Shown: positions 21,335-32,799 of the stretch, one piece after another
Numbering within the stretch: position 1 is the first letter of the stretch
Layout: each line of letters opens with the position of its first letter
Assembly: GCA_022702545.1 (NCBI GenBank)
Contig: JAHRBC010000002.1
Coordinates: 4,774,001 to 4,838,000 of the forward strand
Length of the DNA: 64,000 bases
Direction of reading: 5' to 3'
Origin: Phycomyces nitens
Taxonomy: Eukaryota > Mucoromycota > Mucoromycetes > Mucorales > Phycomycetaceae
Program-made: the position numbers and the translations under genes
Notes under the pieces: generated by a model
Told to the model about the DNA's origin: nothing
Databases searched by the model: none
Seen by the model: the letters and a program-made list of their open reading frames with translations, nothing else

Positions 21335-22408
21335 GTATTGATGGTTTTCAAATGTTTGTATTAAAACTGTATATACTCGAGAGGCTATAACAAATCACAG
21401 TGGTAATTACTAATCTTGCTGATGGGCTTGGATCCATTACTATTTAATTCTTTCCAACTTATAGTGACAGATAGAATAAACACTTTTTAAGTTTTTATTT
21501 ATCAATAAGCGCAAGGGACCCTTTATTTGTCATAATATTTCTCATGCTACCGATACAGGTTATATAAGGCTGCCTTGCTGTGGTACCAAGCCAATTAACA
21601 ACAATTAGGTCAAGGTCTATATTAGACTCTATATAAATACTCTTTGCAAGCTGTTTTCCAACTTGTATTGGATCAATGTATACGGATTGCCACCATTCGC
21701 TTTGGATAATTGTACTTGTGGGTCAACGTAGTATCAATTTGTAGCTGTTTTAAAATTTGCAGTGATCCTGTATTGCTCTTTTTTTTTTTTAAAAAAAAAA
21801 AAGAAAGTATGTAGATAAAAGCATTTAACCTCTATGAATTTTGAGGCTTTGGTTAACATTGCGGTACTCAGTGGTCTTGACATCTTTTTGTATTTCTTAT
21901 TTCGAGTATAGTGGTAGGCTATATAAAAAGTCAAGTGTGATGCCTTTATGTATACAATATAAAACTCTCTTTTTTTTTAAAAAAAGATGTGTTGCTAGTA
22001 TGGGTATTTCAATAAGCAGTGCATCTCTCAATACTCACTCGTGTACTGCTTGTCCTCTCTCTCTGGTGTTCTATTTCCATCGGATCTTTTATATTACAAT
22101 AAATACCGTCTATTCAGCTTATTTTTAAAAAAAAGTAGTTTTCAAAACTAGTTTTTGTATACAAGTACATGTCAGTTTGACATTTGCTTTTTTTTTGGAT
22201 TGACAGAATCCAGTATATATATGTAGATGTGAAAATAATGTTCGTTTTACTTTGGCTCGACACGATATTTTTAGTGCTTGGTTTAAGCACACTGTTTGCA
22301 AAGCCAACAACCCAAAAAAAATTGTGACTTGGATTACGGTTGCCAAAAAAAGATTACTATTTTTCTCTTCTTGCCGATTCTCGTAATTCCTAAAGGATTG
22401 AAAAAGCC
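21335..22408. other. intergenic, no gene seen
   Basis: About 1.07 kb of AT-rich DNA with two A/T homopolymer hairpins (T-run then A-run at 21780-21800 and 21970-21985). ORFs at 21841-22128 (plus) and 22125-22439 (minus) lack motifs, and the latter runs over the start of PCC1. I regard both as chance. Confidence 0.4.
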
Positions 22409-22497
22409 ATGGACCATAAATTGTAAGCATCAACAACAATGTTGCGATAATTCATAGAGCCATACATTTATGACAATAGTAGTAGTAGTAGTAGCAA

Positions 22498-22531
<34 letters not shown>

Positions 22532-22863
22532 TCATTAATTGATTGATAGCAAAACAAACACAACAATAATAATAATATTAGAAACTTAGATATTCCGTTT
22601 CCAAATGAACGCCTGGCCATTATTGCCAAGCGTGTGCTGAGTGTAGATAAAGAACTCAAGACAGATCAGGTCAAGCGTACGGTTGATACTGCTGGAAAGA
22701 CATTGACAGTGTAAGGGCCTCTAATGAACCACTAGACGGAGATTGATTGACCTATAGATGCTTTGAATGCACGTCTACCAAGATGCTGCGTGTGGCAGTA
22801 AACTCTTTTCTGGAGATGCTGACCATGGTGACCAAGACGATGGATCAGTTTGACACACTCTGA
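22409..22863 (+). CDS. PCC1: KEOPS/EKC complex subunit Pcc1
   Basis: This is the small dimerising subunit of the KEOPS complex, which makes the t6A modification of ANN-decoding tRNAs and affects telomere maintenance and transcription. Three exons (22409-22422, 22582-22710, 22758-22863) close in phase to 82 aa, the usual Pcc1 size. The sequence starts MDHKLNLDIPFPNERLA. It shows the family's beta-strand start with P(F/S)P, the central TVDTAGKTLTV strand, and the C-terminal helix MLRVAVNSFLEMLTMVTKTM, which is equivalent to the RISVINFLDQLSLV-type helix of human LAGE3. The first exon codes for under five residues, and the first intron contains an AAT/AGT microsatellite, so ORF-based searches would miss this gene. 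Confidence 0.85.
22484..22534 (+). repeat. AGT/AAT trinucleotide microsatellite within PCC1 intron 1
   Basis: A run of AGT units (22480-22495) is followed by about eleven AAT units (22499-22531). It lies wholly inside the first intron, between the branch region and the donor, so length changes need not affect the protein. Confidence 0.85.
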
Positions 22864-23193
22864 TGCTAGAAAGATAAATAAATCCCTGGCCTTGTAAAAA
22901 TGCAAATGCATTATTGGACCATAAATGCCTTTTTTGGTGTGTCTGGTGGGCCAATTGCTGTAGACTACTGGGTAGAGATGAATGGGATTGGGGCTATAGA
23001 ATTCAAAGGTGGCATAATCTTGATCTGGATTGGTAATTCCTACACCAATACCTTTTCATCATTTATAACCTTTCCATATTCGGCCATGTGATATAATGTT
23101 TTTTTTTATTTTATATATATATATATATATATATTGTAGCTTGGCCATGTCTTTATCTTTCCTCTCTTTCTTTCTTTCTTTCGTTTATTTGAT

Positions 23194-23475
23194 ATGCCTG
23201 GACTTACTTCTGCTCCAACCCCAAATACAATGAGCCCTGCTGAGAGCTATGAGCGACTTGAGCAGTTCTTGAGTGACAATCGACAAGCACGCCAATTCAC
23301 AGTCGATGACGATAACCATGGCATGGGTCTTGTGTGTGCAATGGTGAATGACACCAGACGGGCAGCGGTTGTGCATTTGAACAGGTCTCAGCTCCAGGAC
23401 TATATGCAGAGACGAGGATACGAATTGACCAGTAGACCTGATTCTACCGTGCTCGAATGCACTCTTCCTCAATAA
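23194..23475 (+). CDS. small orphan protein, 93 aa
   Basis: Single open frame of 93 codons without intron. A CT-rich leader (TTTCCTCTCTTTCTTTC) stands just before the ATG, as at other genes in the window, and base composition is clearly richer in G+C than the flanks. The product is soluble-looking: a Pro/Thr N-terminus, an acidic helix (SPAESYERLEQFLSDNRQ), a central hydrophobic strand (HGMGLVCAMVND) with RRAAVVHLN, and a helix LQDYMQRRGYEL. It has no signal peptide, membrane span or recognised domain. The frame on the other strand (23185-23472) is almost as long, but its composition is less protein-like. An AT-rich 3' region with an ATT microsatellite (23513-23565) follows. Confidence 0.6.
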   Translation: MPGLTSAPTPNTMSPAESYERLEQFLSDNRQARQFTVDDDNHGMGLVCAMVNDTRRAAVVHLNRSQLQDYMQRRGYELTSRPDSTVLECTLPQ

Positions 23476-23512
23476 TATATTAAATACTTGTCTGTAGACC
23501 GTTTTTTAGAGT

Positions 23513-23565
23513 AAATTATTATTATTATTATTATTATTGTTATTATTAATATTATTATTATTTAT
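23513..23565 (+). repeat. ATT microsatellite
   Basis: Imperfect run of about fifteen ATT units in the short gap between the 93-aa ORF and the convergent SAAL1-like gene. Confidence 0.85.
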
Positions 23566-23696
23566 AAATGTCTTGGTTGATCTGTAGAACAGGTCTATCT
23601 AGCAAACACAAAATAAAATGTCTATGCCTTTTTGACTTTGGAAGGGGAGGGGGGAAGAGGGCTATGTACAAGAAAGATAAACAACAAATGCTTTGT

Positions 23697-25009
23697 TCAG
23701 CTGGCCATCGAAAGCTTTGTATTGAGGGCGTGTGCTAGACTTTGAATGTCTTCGTCTTCATTCCTACTCTCATACTCATCTTCTTGGATATATGAAACTA
23801 TGCGAGACATCGATTGACCCAGGCAATTGGTCATTTCAGAGCCTTATAGATATAGAGATATATAACACAAATCAGACTCGGCCAAAAAAAAGAAAGAAAA
23901 ACAACAACAACAACAACAACATTTGTACGCGTATAAATAATGATTGACTTACCACACTCGGCTGTGCTGACCATGTTATAAGCCATCAGAGCCCATAAAA
24001 GATGCATAACATTCTTAGCAATCCCCCGATTAAAGCCCATGCCAATACCAACACCATGACCTTCTTCCTCAAGACGCTCTGCACCCCACTTAACCAATGC
24101 AAGTGTATCTGCCTTGTCAATAAACACCTCTTGCTCCTCCTCTTCTGCCTCGCCTTCCAACATTCTCTGTCGACGGCGGGCTAGGCTGTGAGTGATTGCA
24201 TTTGTATAGACCACGATACGAGTCATGAGTTCCAGACTAGTCAGTAAGAGCTCTGAAAAAAGAGTGTTACAGATAATGGATGTATACTGGTGAAATACAG
24301 ATGGTGCCATTGATACGGGTGTAAGGAACTCTGTCAGATGATCATGCTCAACAATCGTCTGGTGGCTAGTATCGATCGAGCAGGACAGAAATGTATTTAA
24401 AAGTCTGGCAATGGTGAACAAGGGTTTGGATTAGACGACACACGCACAAGATTGAAGATGTGCAAATTTTTGCTTTTTGCTTTTTGCTTTTTTTTTTTTT
24501 ACCGAGAAGTCTCTAGTAATACGCGTGCGTCGTTTTCATGCCACAAAACTGACCGGCAAAGCTTCAGAACGTCCATATCGTCCAGCATCATTGGTCCTAT
24601 TCCAGCCTCCCAGTGGCAGGCGAGATTGGCAAGGGCTCCCATGGCCAATTCTCGTGTACGGGGCCTCTTTGTAACCGTAACAATCTAATGATGCTTATAA
24701 ATAAACGAATGCATCAAATAAAATAAAATAAAAAAAAATTAACCTTACTTTGAGTAATAGGCGATGAGATTGGGCTGTGGCCATGACCCGGGCATAGTCT
24801 AATACAGAACATGTATCCCATGCAGCACACAATGTACGTTCAAATGGAGAATCATCGTCGGGATCGCTTCCGTCTGGTACATCGTCGACTGTGTTTAGCA
24901 GTACACCATCCACTAGCTTCTTCATGATGGGTGCAACAATTGCTGTATCTCGATCGTGGTCCTGGAAAAACATTTGATTCGAGAATGTGGAAGGGCATGA
25001 GAGTTCCAT
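23697..25009 (-). CDS. SAAL1-like armadillo-type protein
   Basis: Exons 25009-24749, 24684-24503, 24404-23953 and 23842-23697 close in phase to 346 aa. The N-terminal third contains ERTLCAAWDTCSVLDYARV, equivalent to the CRVWDMSMDEDVA segment of human SAAL1. It is followed by RTRELAMGALANLACHWE (the REICVGILGNMAC equivalent) and NDARVLLETSRLLNTFLS (the LETSRLL motif). These are the hallmark phrases of the SAAL1 family, whose armadillo-like helices probably bind proteins. The vertebrate member is linked to cell proliferation, and the molecular role is unknown. A Glu-rich loop (EGEAEEEEQ) precedes the C-terminal helices. The length is shorter than human (474), mostly in the C-terminal half. The start is the first ATG of the frame, and a short upstream exon cannot be excluded. 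Confidence 0.8.
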
Positions 25010-25622
25010 TGATTAAGAATTAAACAAATAAAAAAGATTGTACAATCGGCTATAGCGTAAGGAGTAGAATAAACCACGAAGATGAATTATAAAAAGAAGA
25101 GATATAAACTAGTTTGCCAAAAAGAAGAAGAAGGAGAAGAGAGAGAGAGAGAGAGAGCAAAAAAGAGAGAAAGAGAAAGAGAAAGAGAAAGAAACAGAGA
25201 AAAAAAATTATAGTCCCAGAATTTCAAAAATTGAAATTACCGTGACGATCACACATACAAATGTGGTTATGAGTCTAATCACATTTACGATGATGATGAT
25301 GATGATTATTATTAGTGCGGCAAAAGAGAATGGGAGCAAGATGGTGTGGACCAAGCGTTTTAAGATTAACAAGAAGCTCATGAACCATAGACTTCTTTAG
25401 TGTGGATAGCAAATAGCCGTCTGGCTAGTCTATTCAAAAAAAAAAAAGTCACCTCATTGAACCATCTGTGGTGTATTGGTAATTGCCTCGAGGGGAGGAG
25501 GGGTGTCTTAATGTACCCCGCCAATCACTTTATGGTAGATCTGTTCTTTTTGATTAAAAGGTCCAGGTCTATTTTACAAAGATTAAACAATGCTGTATTA
25601 CATGGCCCACGACTATTTTATT
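25010..25622. other. intergenic with purine-rich tract
   Basis: The stretch 25120-25207 is almost pure A/G on the plus strand (GAGA and AAAGAG units), hence a long C/T tract upstream of the minus-strand SAAL1-like gene, a common promoter feature in this window. No gene is seen. A small GAT repeat lies near 25280-25305. Confidence 0.5.
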
Positions 25623-25888
25623 TTATTTTATTTTATCTGGCTTGGTAATTTGTGCTGATCCAAGAGTAAATAGTCGTGCATATGCCAAGGCAATATGTAC
25701 AATATCTTGCAGCATCCAGATATGGCTGCTATTTGATCTATCAACCTGTGCATACTTGACACACCTCAATCCATACACTGTTTTAAGGTCAATTGTGTCT
25801 GCTATCCAAACATATGTCCTTAGCACCAAAAGTCTGTATTCCCTCGACTGGACTGCTGTATCACAGCTTATATGTGTCACAACTCTTG

Positions 25889-25941
<53 letters not shown>

Positions 25942-26295
25942 AAATCCAAAGGGTCTCTATTGAACTGGTCATCATCCAAAGCCAACACTCGTAGACCCTG
26001 GGCTGCTTCTTTGGTCAACATCTTGTCTGTCTTGGACACGAGCAATGGCCAGAGGTGTCTCTAGACTTGTATCAGGATGTATCTAAATAAGACAATATGA
26101 TGAAACGATTCTTACAAGGCATAAAGGGCCAACATTGCCTGATAATTCATCAAACTTGTGTTTGTGACATTTCCCAATCTTGAGGCTAAAAATTCTGGCT
26201 GATGTACTGACAAGTACTCGCAGGATGGTGTTGCTGTGGACTTTAATGGTTAGTATTAGTAGCAAGTTGTAAAAGGATGATTTGGCATTGGCCAT
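25623..26295 (-). CDS. doubtful hypothetical gene interrupted by a TA repeat
   Basis: An ORF from 26295 (MANAKSSFYNLLLILTIKV) reaches a GTAAGA at 26115. The frame resumes after an AG at 26061 and stays open to 25623, giving about 205 aa (exons 26295-26116 and 26060-25623). Parts look protein-like (WPLLVSKTDKMLTKEAAQG, LALDDDQFNRDPLDF, SSHIWMLQDIVHIALAYARL) with helical character. The second exon is split by a 47-bp (TA)n run that would encode about eight Ile-Tyr pairs. Either the repeat is translated, or it marks a decayed intron or pseudogene. No family is recognised. Confidence 0.35.
25892..25938 (+). repeat. (TA)n microsatellite
   Basis: About 23 perfect TA units. The longest dinucleotide run in the window, inside the open frame of the doubtful gene on the minus strand. 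Shorter TA runs occur near 23110, 26408, 33692 and 53650. Confidence 0.9.
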
Positions 26296-26757
26296 TCCCT
26301 AGTACAATTGTAAATAACCTTTATATATATATAAACATATATATATATTTCTACTTGTAAAAAAAAATGTCTGCACATTTATATTTATTAAATGTAGTAT
26401 GATTTATATATATATATATATATATATATGAATGTCTTTGGTGATATCAATACTTGTTACAAGATTCTGCAATAACCTTAACATTATATGTATATATATA
26501 TAATATATATATTGCTCCTGAAAGTGTCGGTCAAACAGCACCAAGTCTCGACTCGTACAATGGTGAATGTTACCCAAAACAAGAAGAAAAAGAAAAGAAA
26601 AAAAGGTCTCGATCCCTCAGTTACAAAATGATCAAATTCTGGATTTCTGAATTTCTGCATTCCATGTTACATTTTGTGAGATGTGATTTTTTTTATCATT
26701 ATATTATATATTAAGATTATTAATATAATAAAATAATATAATAAAATATAATAAAAT

Positions 26758-29681
26758 TTAAGAATAATTGGCCTGCTTTAATATGGCCGCCAACCGTTTG
26801 TAATCAGCCAGAAGTTCGGCAACCTCACCTATCTTGAGCTCATCCACAGACTTGACCTCCAAAAACTTCTTTAGAGGCCCTTCCTTTGACCTCGAAGATG
26901 AAGATGATGAAGGCTTTGGAGTGACAGACTGGATGAAATTGGAGGGAGCCTGCAGGAGTGCCTGGATGGTCTCTGAACGTGTTGGCTGTACGGACAGTTA
27001 GTCAATCGATTGTGTGTACAAGGTTTCTTACCTTGAATGTGCCCGCCCGACTTTCCATAAAGCTAGGTACCGCATTCTCCCATCCTGCCCCACCTGCACT
27101 GCTGGTCTGATGATTCGAGCTACTCATGCTTTGTTTTCTAGAATTGAGAGCCCCGTGTGCCATGTCCTTGAGTTCACTCAGCGTCTGTTTCTTTTCGGAC
27201 GCATCGCTAACCTGACGCACCCTGCCGACCATTTCCTCCATCATGCTGGCAGAGGTGCCCAGAATCGATTTATTTGGGCCATTCTTAACCAAAGGCGGTG
27301 GCTTGAGTTGTTTGGGATTCGCCAAGGGTTCGCTTTCTGCTGTTCTCTGCCAAAGACGCCCAATTCCGTCCAAGACACGATAAGAACTATCGACCACATC
27401 CGACATGATTTTAAGTCCACCTGCCGATGCGGCTGGACGCGCATGAGTAGCCGCAGCCAGAGATGAATCTCCAGAACCATTGAGATCCGTGACATGGCTA
27501 ACACATTAAACATTAAACATATCAATATAGCAAATACTTGTTTTTTTTTTTAAAGCAAAGCCTCTCCATCCCCCCCTATATTTATATACACACAGAGGCC
27601 CAGACCACCTCTACAGAGATCCTTCCTTTACCTGTAGACGCGGTCCGCAGAGAGTCCCAAGCCGACCAGATTGGTGGTCTCCAGAAAAGACACGGCCGCC
27701 ATCTAGAAACACAAGAGATAAAATGAAGCTGTCTTGTGGTGGGGAAGTTTGCAATTCTTACCATGTTGGTGAGGCAATAGCTGGCCTGGCCTGTCATCTG
27801 AGACGGCCGTCGATAGCGTTGGATAAACCGGAGATTGGAGAGAAAGTTTGTTGGATTGGACTTGACAATGGTAAAGATCAGCAAGGGAAGGAGAACGTCT
27901 GCACTGGCCGAATGAAGGTTTTGGTTATCAGACTCTTTCTCTTTCTCTTTGGTCTCGCCGTTCTCCTTTGGTTTGGCTGCCACTGGCTGATCCTCCTTTA
28001 ATTTTATAGCCTGGTCTTCATCTTTGGGATCATTCTCAACATGAGGATCCAGCACAAGTTCCTTTTCATCATCGTCTATTAAAGTGTCCTCATCAGGCTG
28101 GACCTCTTGATCCTGTCTAGACTCGATAGTATCGAGCTTTGTCTGCTTGTACTTTTCTGCAAAACTCTCCATTGCACCTTTATTGATTATCAGTACCCTC
28201 CCCTCTCTCCACAACAGACCATTGAGTTGCACTTACTGACTATAATATGGTGTGTCATGACCAAGGCCTCCATCTTTTCCTTTGCTCCCATAATCGAATT
28301 GAGCTTTTGTAGCTGAATTCCTGCTGTCTTTACAACTGCATCGATGCTCTCGATTTCCGACTCATCACTGACCAGGACTCCCAGATGCTCCAGGTTGAGA
28401 TCTAGTAGATTGAGGGCAGCGATCCGTGACTCCAGGGCTTCATCGGCCATGGACTCATCTCCACCTGGATGGGGAAACAGACTAGACAGGTTCAATTAAA
28501 CCAGCCATTTGATTTCAATACTAAAAAAACAATATGTGTTTACCATTCATACAATGCATTGCATAAATATGACTCGACCTCATCCAGACGATCTTCAATC
28601 TCATCAGAACTGACGCCTGATTGCAACAGACTGGACCGCACATCTTCCAGGAAATCAAGAATGGTGGCGCTTGCCTGGTCCAGCGTACGAGGCATGTTTT
28701 TGCGATACCTCTTGACGAACCTGTTTGGTCCTGTCAGTCCCATAACTCTAAATATATATATAAAAGACCCAACTTACGCATCCGCAAGTGCATTTGCCAG
28801 GCCGTTTGAAAGGATCGGCTCAACCTGGTTGATTTCTCGACTGTCCCACTCAATGACATCAGTCCTTGATATGGGTTTTTGGATCAGCATGACATTGATT
28901 TGCTTGTCTTTGATGGGTATCTGTACATGGCTGGCTAGAATAGGGTATGTTGGCTGGTCAGAGGCAATGGAAGAGGTATCGAGGTGGAAGTTGTCTAGGC
29001 CTTGTTTGTCATTTGAAATTGGCATCAATTGACGCCCTGGAGGAACGATCCCAAGAGCAATGAATTTATCTCTAATTGATTTGTTAGTCAAAAAAAAAAA
29101 AAGAAGCCAGCGTTTGTATATTCCCAACATGGCCTTACTTTTGAAAGATGCCTCTGATACCACTGAGAGAGTTTCCTTGCGACATATCGCTGTTCTGGTA
29201 AACAATTACATGGTCGTGGATAAACTCTCGGTCAATGATGATAAAAGGATGTGAAGGGCGCGAGACTGGGAGTAGCAAGACAGACTAATTATTTGGATTT
29301 AGCAATTGTTCAACATACATGGTGTCACTCGTGTCTTACTCTGTTCTCTGTCAATAAGAGATCTACAATATCGTCGAATTCGCCTTCGGTGTCCTGAAGA
29401 CGTGATAGAGTGAGCATGGCCCATGAGTTTACGGGCACGGGTATCGATGATGAGGATGATAGGATTGACGAAAATGTTGATGAGGCTGAGTTCTTGGGTC
29501 CATTGCCAAGATTAGATCGTGTGGATGTAGATTGTGTGGTGCGATTGACGTTTTCTGTGCTAGCCATGCGCTGCAGAAACCCTGGTCGGCCCGAATCATC
29601 TGATGCACCATTGGTCTTGTCGTTGGTTGTTGGGACAGACGGAGAGCTGCTGGTACGACGAAAGCTTTCAAAGTTGAACAT
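26758..29681 (-). CDS. Vps9-domain guanine nucleotide exchange factor (Rab5-type GEF)
   Basis: Vps9-domain proteins load GTP onto Rab5/Vps21-class GTPases on early endosomes. Nine exons (29681-29340, 29284-29139, 29071-28778, 28720-28544, 28481-28237, 28177-27762, 27702-27632, 27497-27032, 26985-26758) close in phase to 794 aa. The N-terminal 110 residues are Ser/Thr-rich. A conserved middle region holds FVKRYRKNMPRTLDQA. The Vps9 core follows: DEALESRIAALNLLDLNLEHLGV, KYKQTKLD, the key SADVLLPLLIFTIVKSNP (with D and P in the Rab-contact helix), and ASYCLTNMAAVSFLETTNL. A Glu/Lys insert splits the core. The C-terminal third is low-complexity with a final helix KKFLEVKSVDELKIGEVAEL. There is no CUE domain, so it is closer in layout to fission-yeast-type or Muk1-like Vps9 proteins than to yeast Vps9. 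Confidence 0.87.
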
Positions 29682-30823
29682 TGGCAAAGACGTGATATTC
29701 TGAAGCAAGAGGTGCGTATGTGAAATAGAGAGATGGAGACAGAGAGAGAAAAATAAAGGCAAGTTTTTCTTTTTCTTCTTTTTTCCTCTTCTTCTTCTTC
29801 TTCTTCTTCTTGTTCGTTGGTTTATTCTTTGATGGTATTAAATAAAATAAAATAAAAATATAAACCAAAATCTAAAGTATCAAAGGGGTTGTAAGAAGGA
29901 GAAGACAACCATTGTGACTTGCAAGATAGAGCCTCTTTGGGCACTAATCCACTCGCTTTCTCTTGTTTAATAAAATAAAAATATAAATAAATTGAAAATC
30001 TAATACGATGAGTAGAAGCTATATTTATGTCTCCATACTACAATTAATCACAAGTTCCCCTTATTTTCTAAAATATGTCTACAGATTTCCAAATGAACAA
30101 GCCAAGGCTTGGTATATGATGCTTATTCCACCCTAGTCTAGAGCATCCTATATTTGCAGATTTATATAGAATGCTCTTAATATCTTGCAGAAAATCGCTT
30201 GTTTCTCTCTCTCTTTATAACCATCTTGACTCTATAGTTTAATATTCTAGTACTCTTGAACAATCTCTAATGAACAAACTATTGTTTTTACTTTGGAGAA
30301 GAAGAAGAAGAAAAAGGTAAAAACAAAATTCATTTACTTTTTGCCTGCAATACGCTGCTTAAAAATACCCTCGCATATCTGGTCGCCGACGATATTCAAT
30401 TAAGGATTTACCCAATACAGTATGCTAATGTTGGACTGAGAACAGAATCAATGGTTTTAAAAGCATCAAATTTTGTTTCCAAGTGCTAATAGTGTGTATA
30501 TGGCTTATATATATATAAATATATTTTATATATTGGACAGTCTATATGCCTATATTCAAATCTGTGTGGATTCTGTTTCTGGCCTGTCTGCAAATAATTC
30601 AAATAAACCCCAGATTAATCTTATTTTCAAATAAGCTTTTATGTTAAATAGGCGCCCCAACTCCATCAAAAGAAAATATATATATATTTCATGAAAAGTC
30701 CAATTCACAAGCATACATTTCTTTTTTTTTTATCTTTTTTATCTTTTTTTTTTAATCGCTGAATTATTAAACATACACGTCTTGATCAAATATATAATTA
30801 TATAATTATATATATATATTCTT
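29682..30823. other. intergenic between two minus-strand genes
   Basis: Directly upstream of the Vps9-domain gene lies a CT-rich run on the minus sense (GAAGAAG-type purine run at 29780-29815 on the complement), consistent with its promoter. The remainder (29900-30800) is AT-rich with TA runs near 30505 and 30800 and the 3' flank of the kelch gene. No gene is seen. Confidence 0.4.
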
Positions 30824-32799
30824 CTAGTCAGACATGTCAATTGCAAAGTTTGTAATCTGGGGAAGATAAGCCCAAGAGCTTAGATCAAGCACGTGCAAGT
30901 CATTATAAAATGTTTTCCCATCGAATCCTCCGAATACGAATAGCCTGCTATCGTAAAATACCATGGTGTGGTAGCCACGTGGAGAAGGCATCTGTCCATA
31001 AACCTTTCGAACTTCCCAGTGCATTGAAACTATGGACAAAAATCAACAAAACTGTTTTGTAGTAGTAATAATAATAATAATATGGGCATTTACTTACTTA
31101 GATTGAGCAGTAAAAGATCATTAGAATAATAGTTTCCATCGTGACCTGCCATGATAAACAAAAAGGACCCTATACACACCGTGGCATGAGATAGCCTTTT
31201 GTAGGTGTGTGCCATCTTGACATCGTTCCATTCCATGGTTTCTATAGAAACCCGTTGGTCAATCCAAATTTGTTTTTAGTTAATCCGTAGACTTACTTAG
31301 ATCAAGCAAGTGGATATCTCCATAGCATTCGTGGCCATCACTTCCTCCATAGACCACCAGTATATTGCCAACCAATGTTCCGGTCTGGTAGCCCTTTGCA
31401 ATTGGCTTTGGACCCGTGGTCTCTATGGGAGTCCAGGTAAATGTGTTGAGGTCTAGGGCATGGACATCGTTTAGAGCACGGTCGCCGTCTCCTCCACCAA
31501 ACAGATAAAACGACTTGTTCCATATTACGGTTGTGTGTGCTCGACGTGGAGAGGGCACCGGTCCTTTTACTTCCGGTTGTGACCATAACATGGATACTGC
31601 AACAGATATAAAGAGAGAGAAAAAGAGAGATAAGACATTCAAGCCAATTAAACATGTCTGGTACTTACGGGTATCGAATACATAGAGGTGGTTATAATAG
31701 GTTGGGCCATCGCCGCCTCCAAACATATAGACCTTTTTCTCTTCTTCGTCGACTGCTGCATAGTGTGCTCGACAGGGGGGAGGTCTGTCTCCGTGCACGA
31801 CTGGCTTTGTCCAGGTAAAGGTGTCTGTGATGAAAAATCAGTCCCAGGTTAAATTATGTATTGTAATATTTACCTAATTCCAACATGTAAACATTTTGCA
31901 TACACCCACGGCTATCTGATCCGCCAAAAACGTACATTACACCGTCTACAACTACACTTGCATGGCCACGGACCGGTCTAGGGCTCGTACCATAGGTAAT
32001 TGGCCGTGACCAGTACATTGCCGGGGCTGGGGCGGTTGGGATAGATAAGAGGGTCGGTTTCTCGGAAGGATTCTTTGGTAAGGCGGTTGGAGGATGAAGT
32101 TCGCCAACAGGGCGTGGCAATGGACTGGCTCTTGCTTGTCCTCTCTGGTTATACTTTTGCTTGACTGAGACTACGTTACACATACACAGCCAATATTAGC
32201 ACGAGACACCATATATATATACATACATATATATATAATTTATATACACATATATATTATGTTCTAATGCAGAATGTACCATTTGTGGTGTCAAATGAAT
32301 TCCTTCTAGGAAAAGCTGGACTGGAGAGTCGGAGGCTACTAGCCGAGCCTTGGGTTGAGTTCAGTGAGCCGGTGCCCTGAACCACATTTCCGAAGCTTGG
32401 GGTACCGAGACTATGGTGACTCCCTACACTGTCGGTTTCGAACCGCTGCCGACTTTCATTATGTGCCATATTGGCCAGGTTCTTGGGTTTCTGGGGTAAG
32501 GGCCTTGAGTCCAGATCAGACCTTTTTATTTATTTATATATGTATGAGACGGTCAGCTTGGATTGACCGATTGATTGATTGTCGTTGTGAATTATAATCA
32601 CTCACTTTTTACTAAACGACCCCAGAGGAGCTGGAATGGCAGGACGGACGCCTGAGGATGATAGGGAGCGCTTCACACGGTGCATCAGATTGAAGCTAGA
32701 CGAGGCAGTGGGAGTATCTGGAAGGGGCAGGGTGGGGCTGCTGGGTGGTGGGCTACGGAAACCGAGTTGGTGAGGGATAAATTGAGCTCTGGACATCAT
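30824..32799 (-). CDS. kelch-repeat protein
   Basis: Seven exons (32799-32606, 32521-32280, 32170-31874, 31824-31669, 31596-31297, 31241-31098, 31029-30824) close in phase to 512 aa. The N-terminal ~190 residues are Ser/Pro-rich and disordered-looking. From about residue 195 at least five kelch repeats follow. Each has a hydrophobic strand, a double Gly, and spaced Tyr/Trp: VVDGVMYVFGGSDSRG, EEKKVYMFGGGDG, WNKSFYLFGGGDGD, VGNILVVYGGSDGHE, IGSFLFIMAGHDGN, YDSRLFVFGGFDG. Together they should fold into a six-bladed propeller used for protein binding. In fungi such proteins act in cell polarity (Tea1, Kel1) or in Rab9-type transport; the sequence alone does not decide. There is no coiled-coil tail as in Tea1/Kel1. 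The start is the first ATG in frame with the conserved exon. Confidence 0.85.

Noticed and set aside
22125..22439. 104-codon minus-strand ORF with a hydrophobic stretch
   Set aside because: Overlaps the PCC1 start, has no splice partners or domain, and its composition follows the AT-rich DNA.
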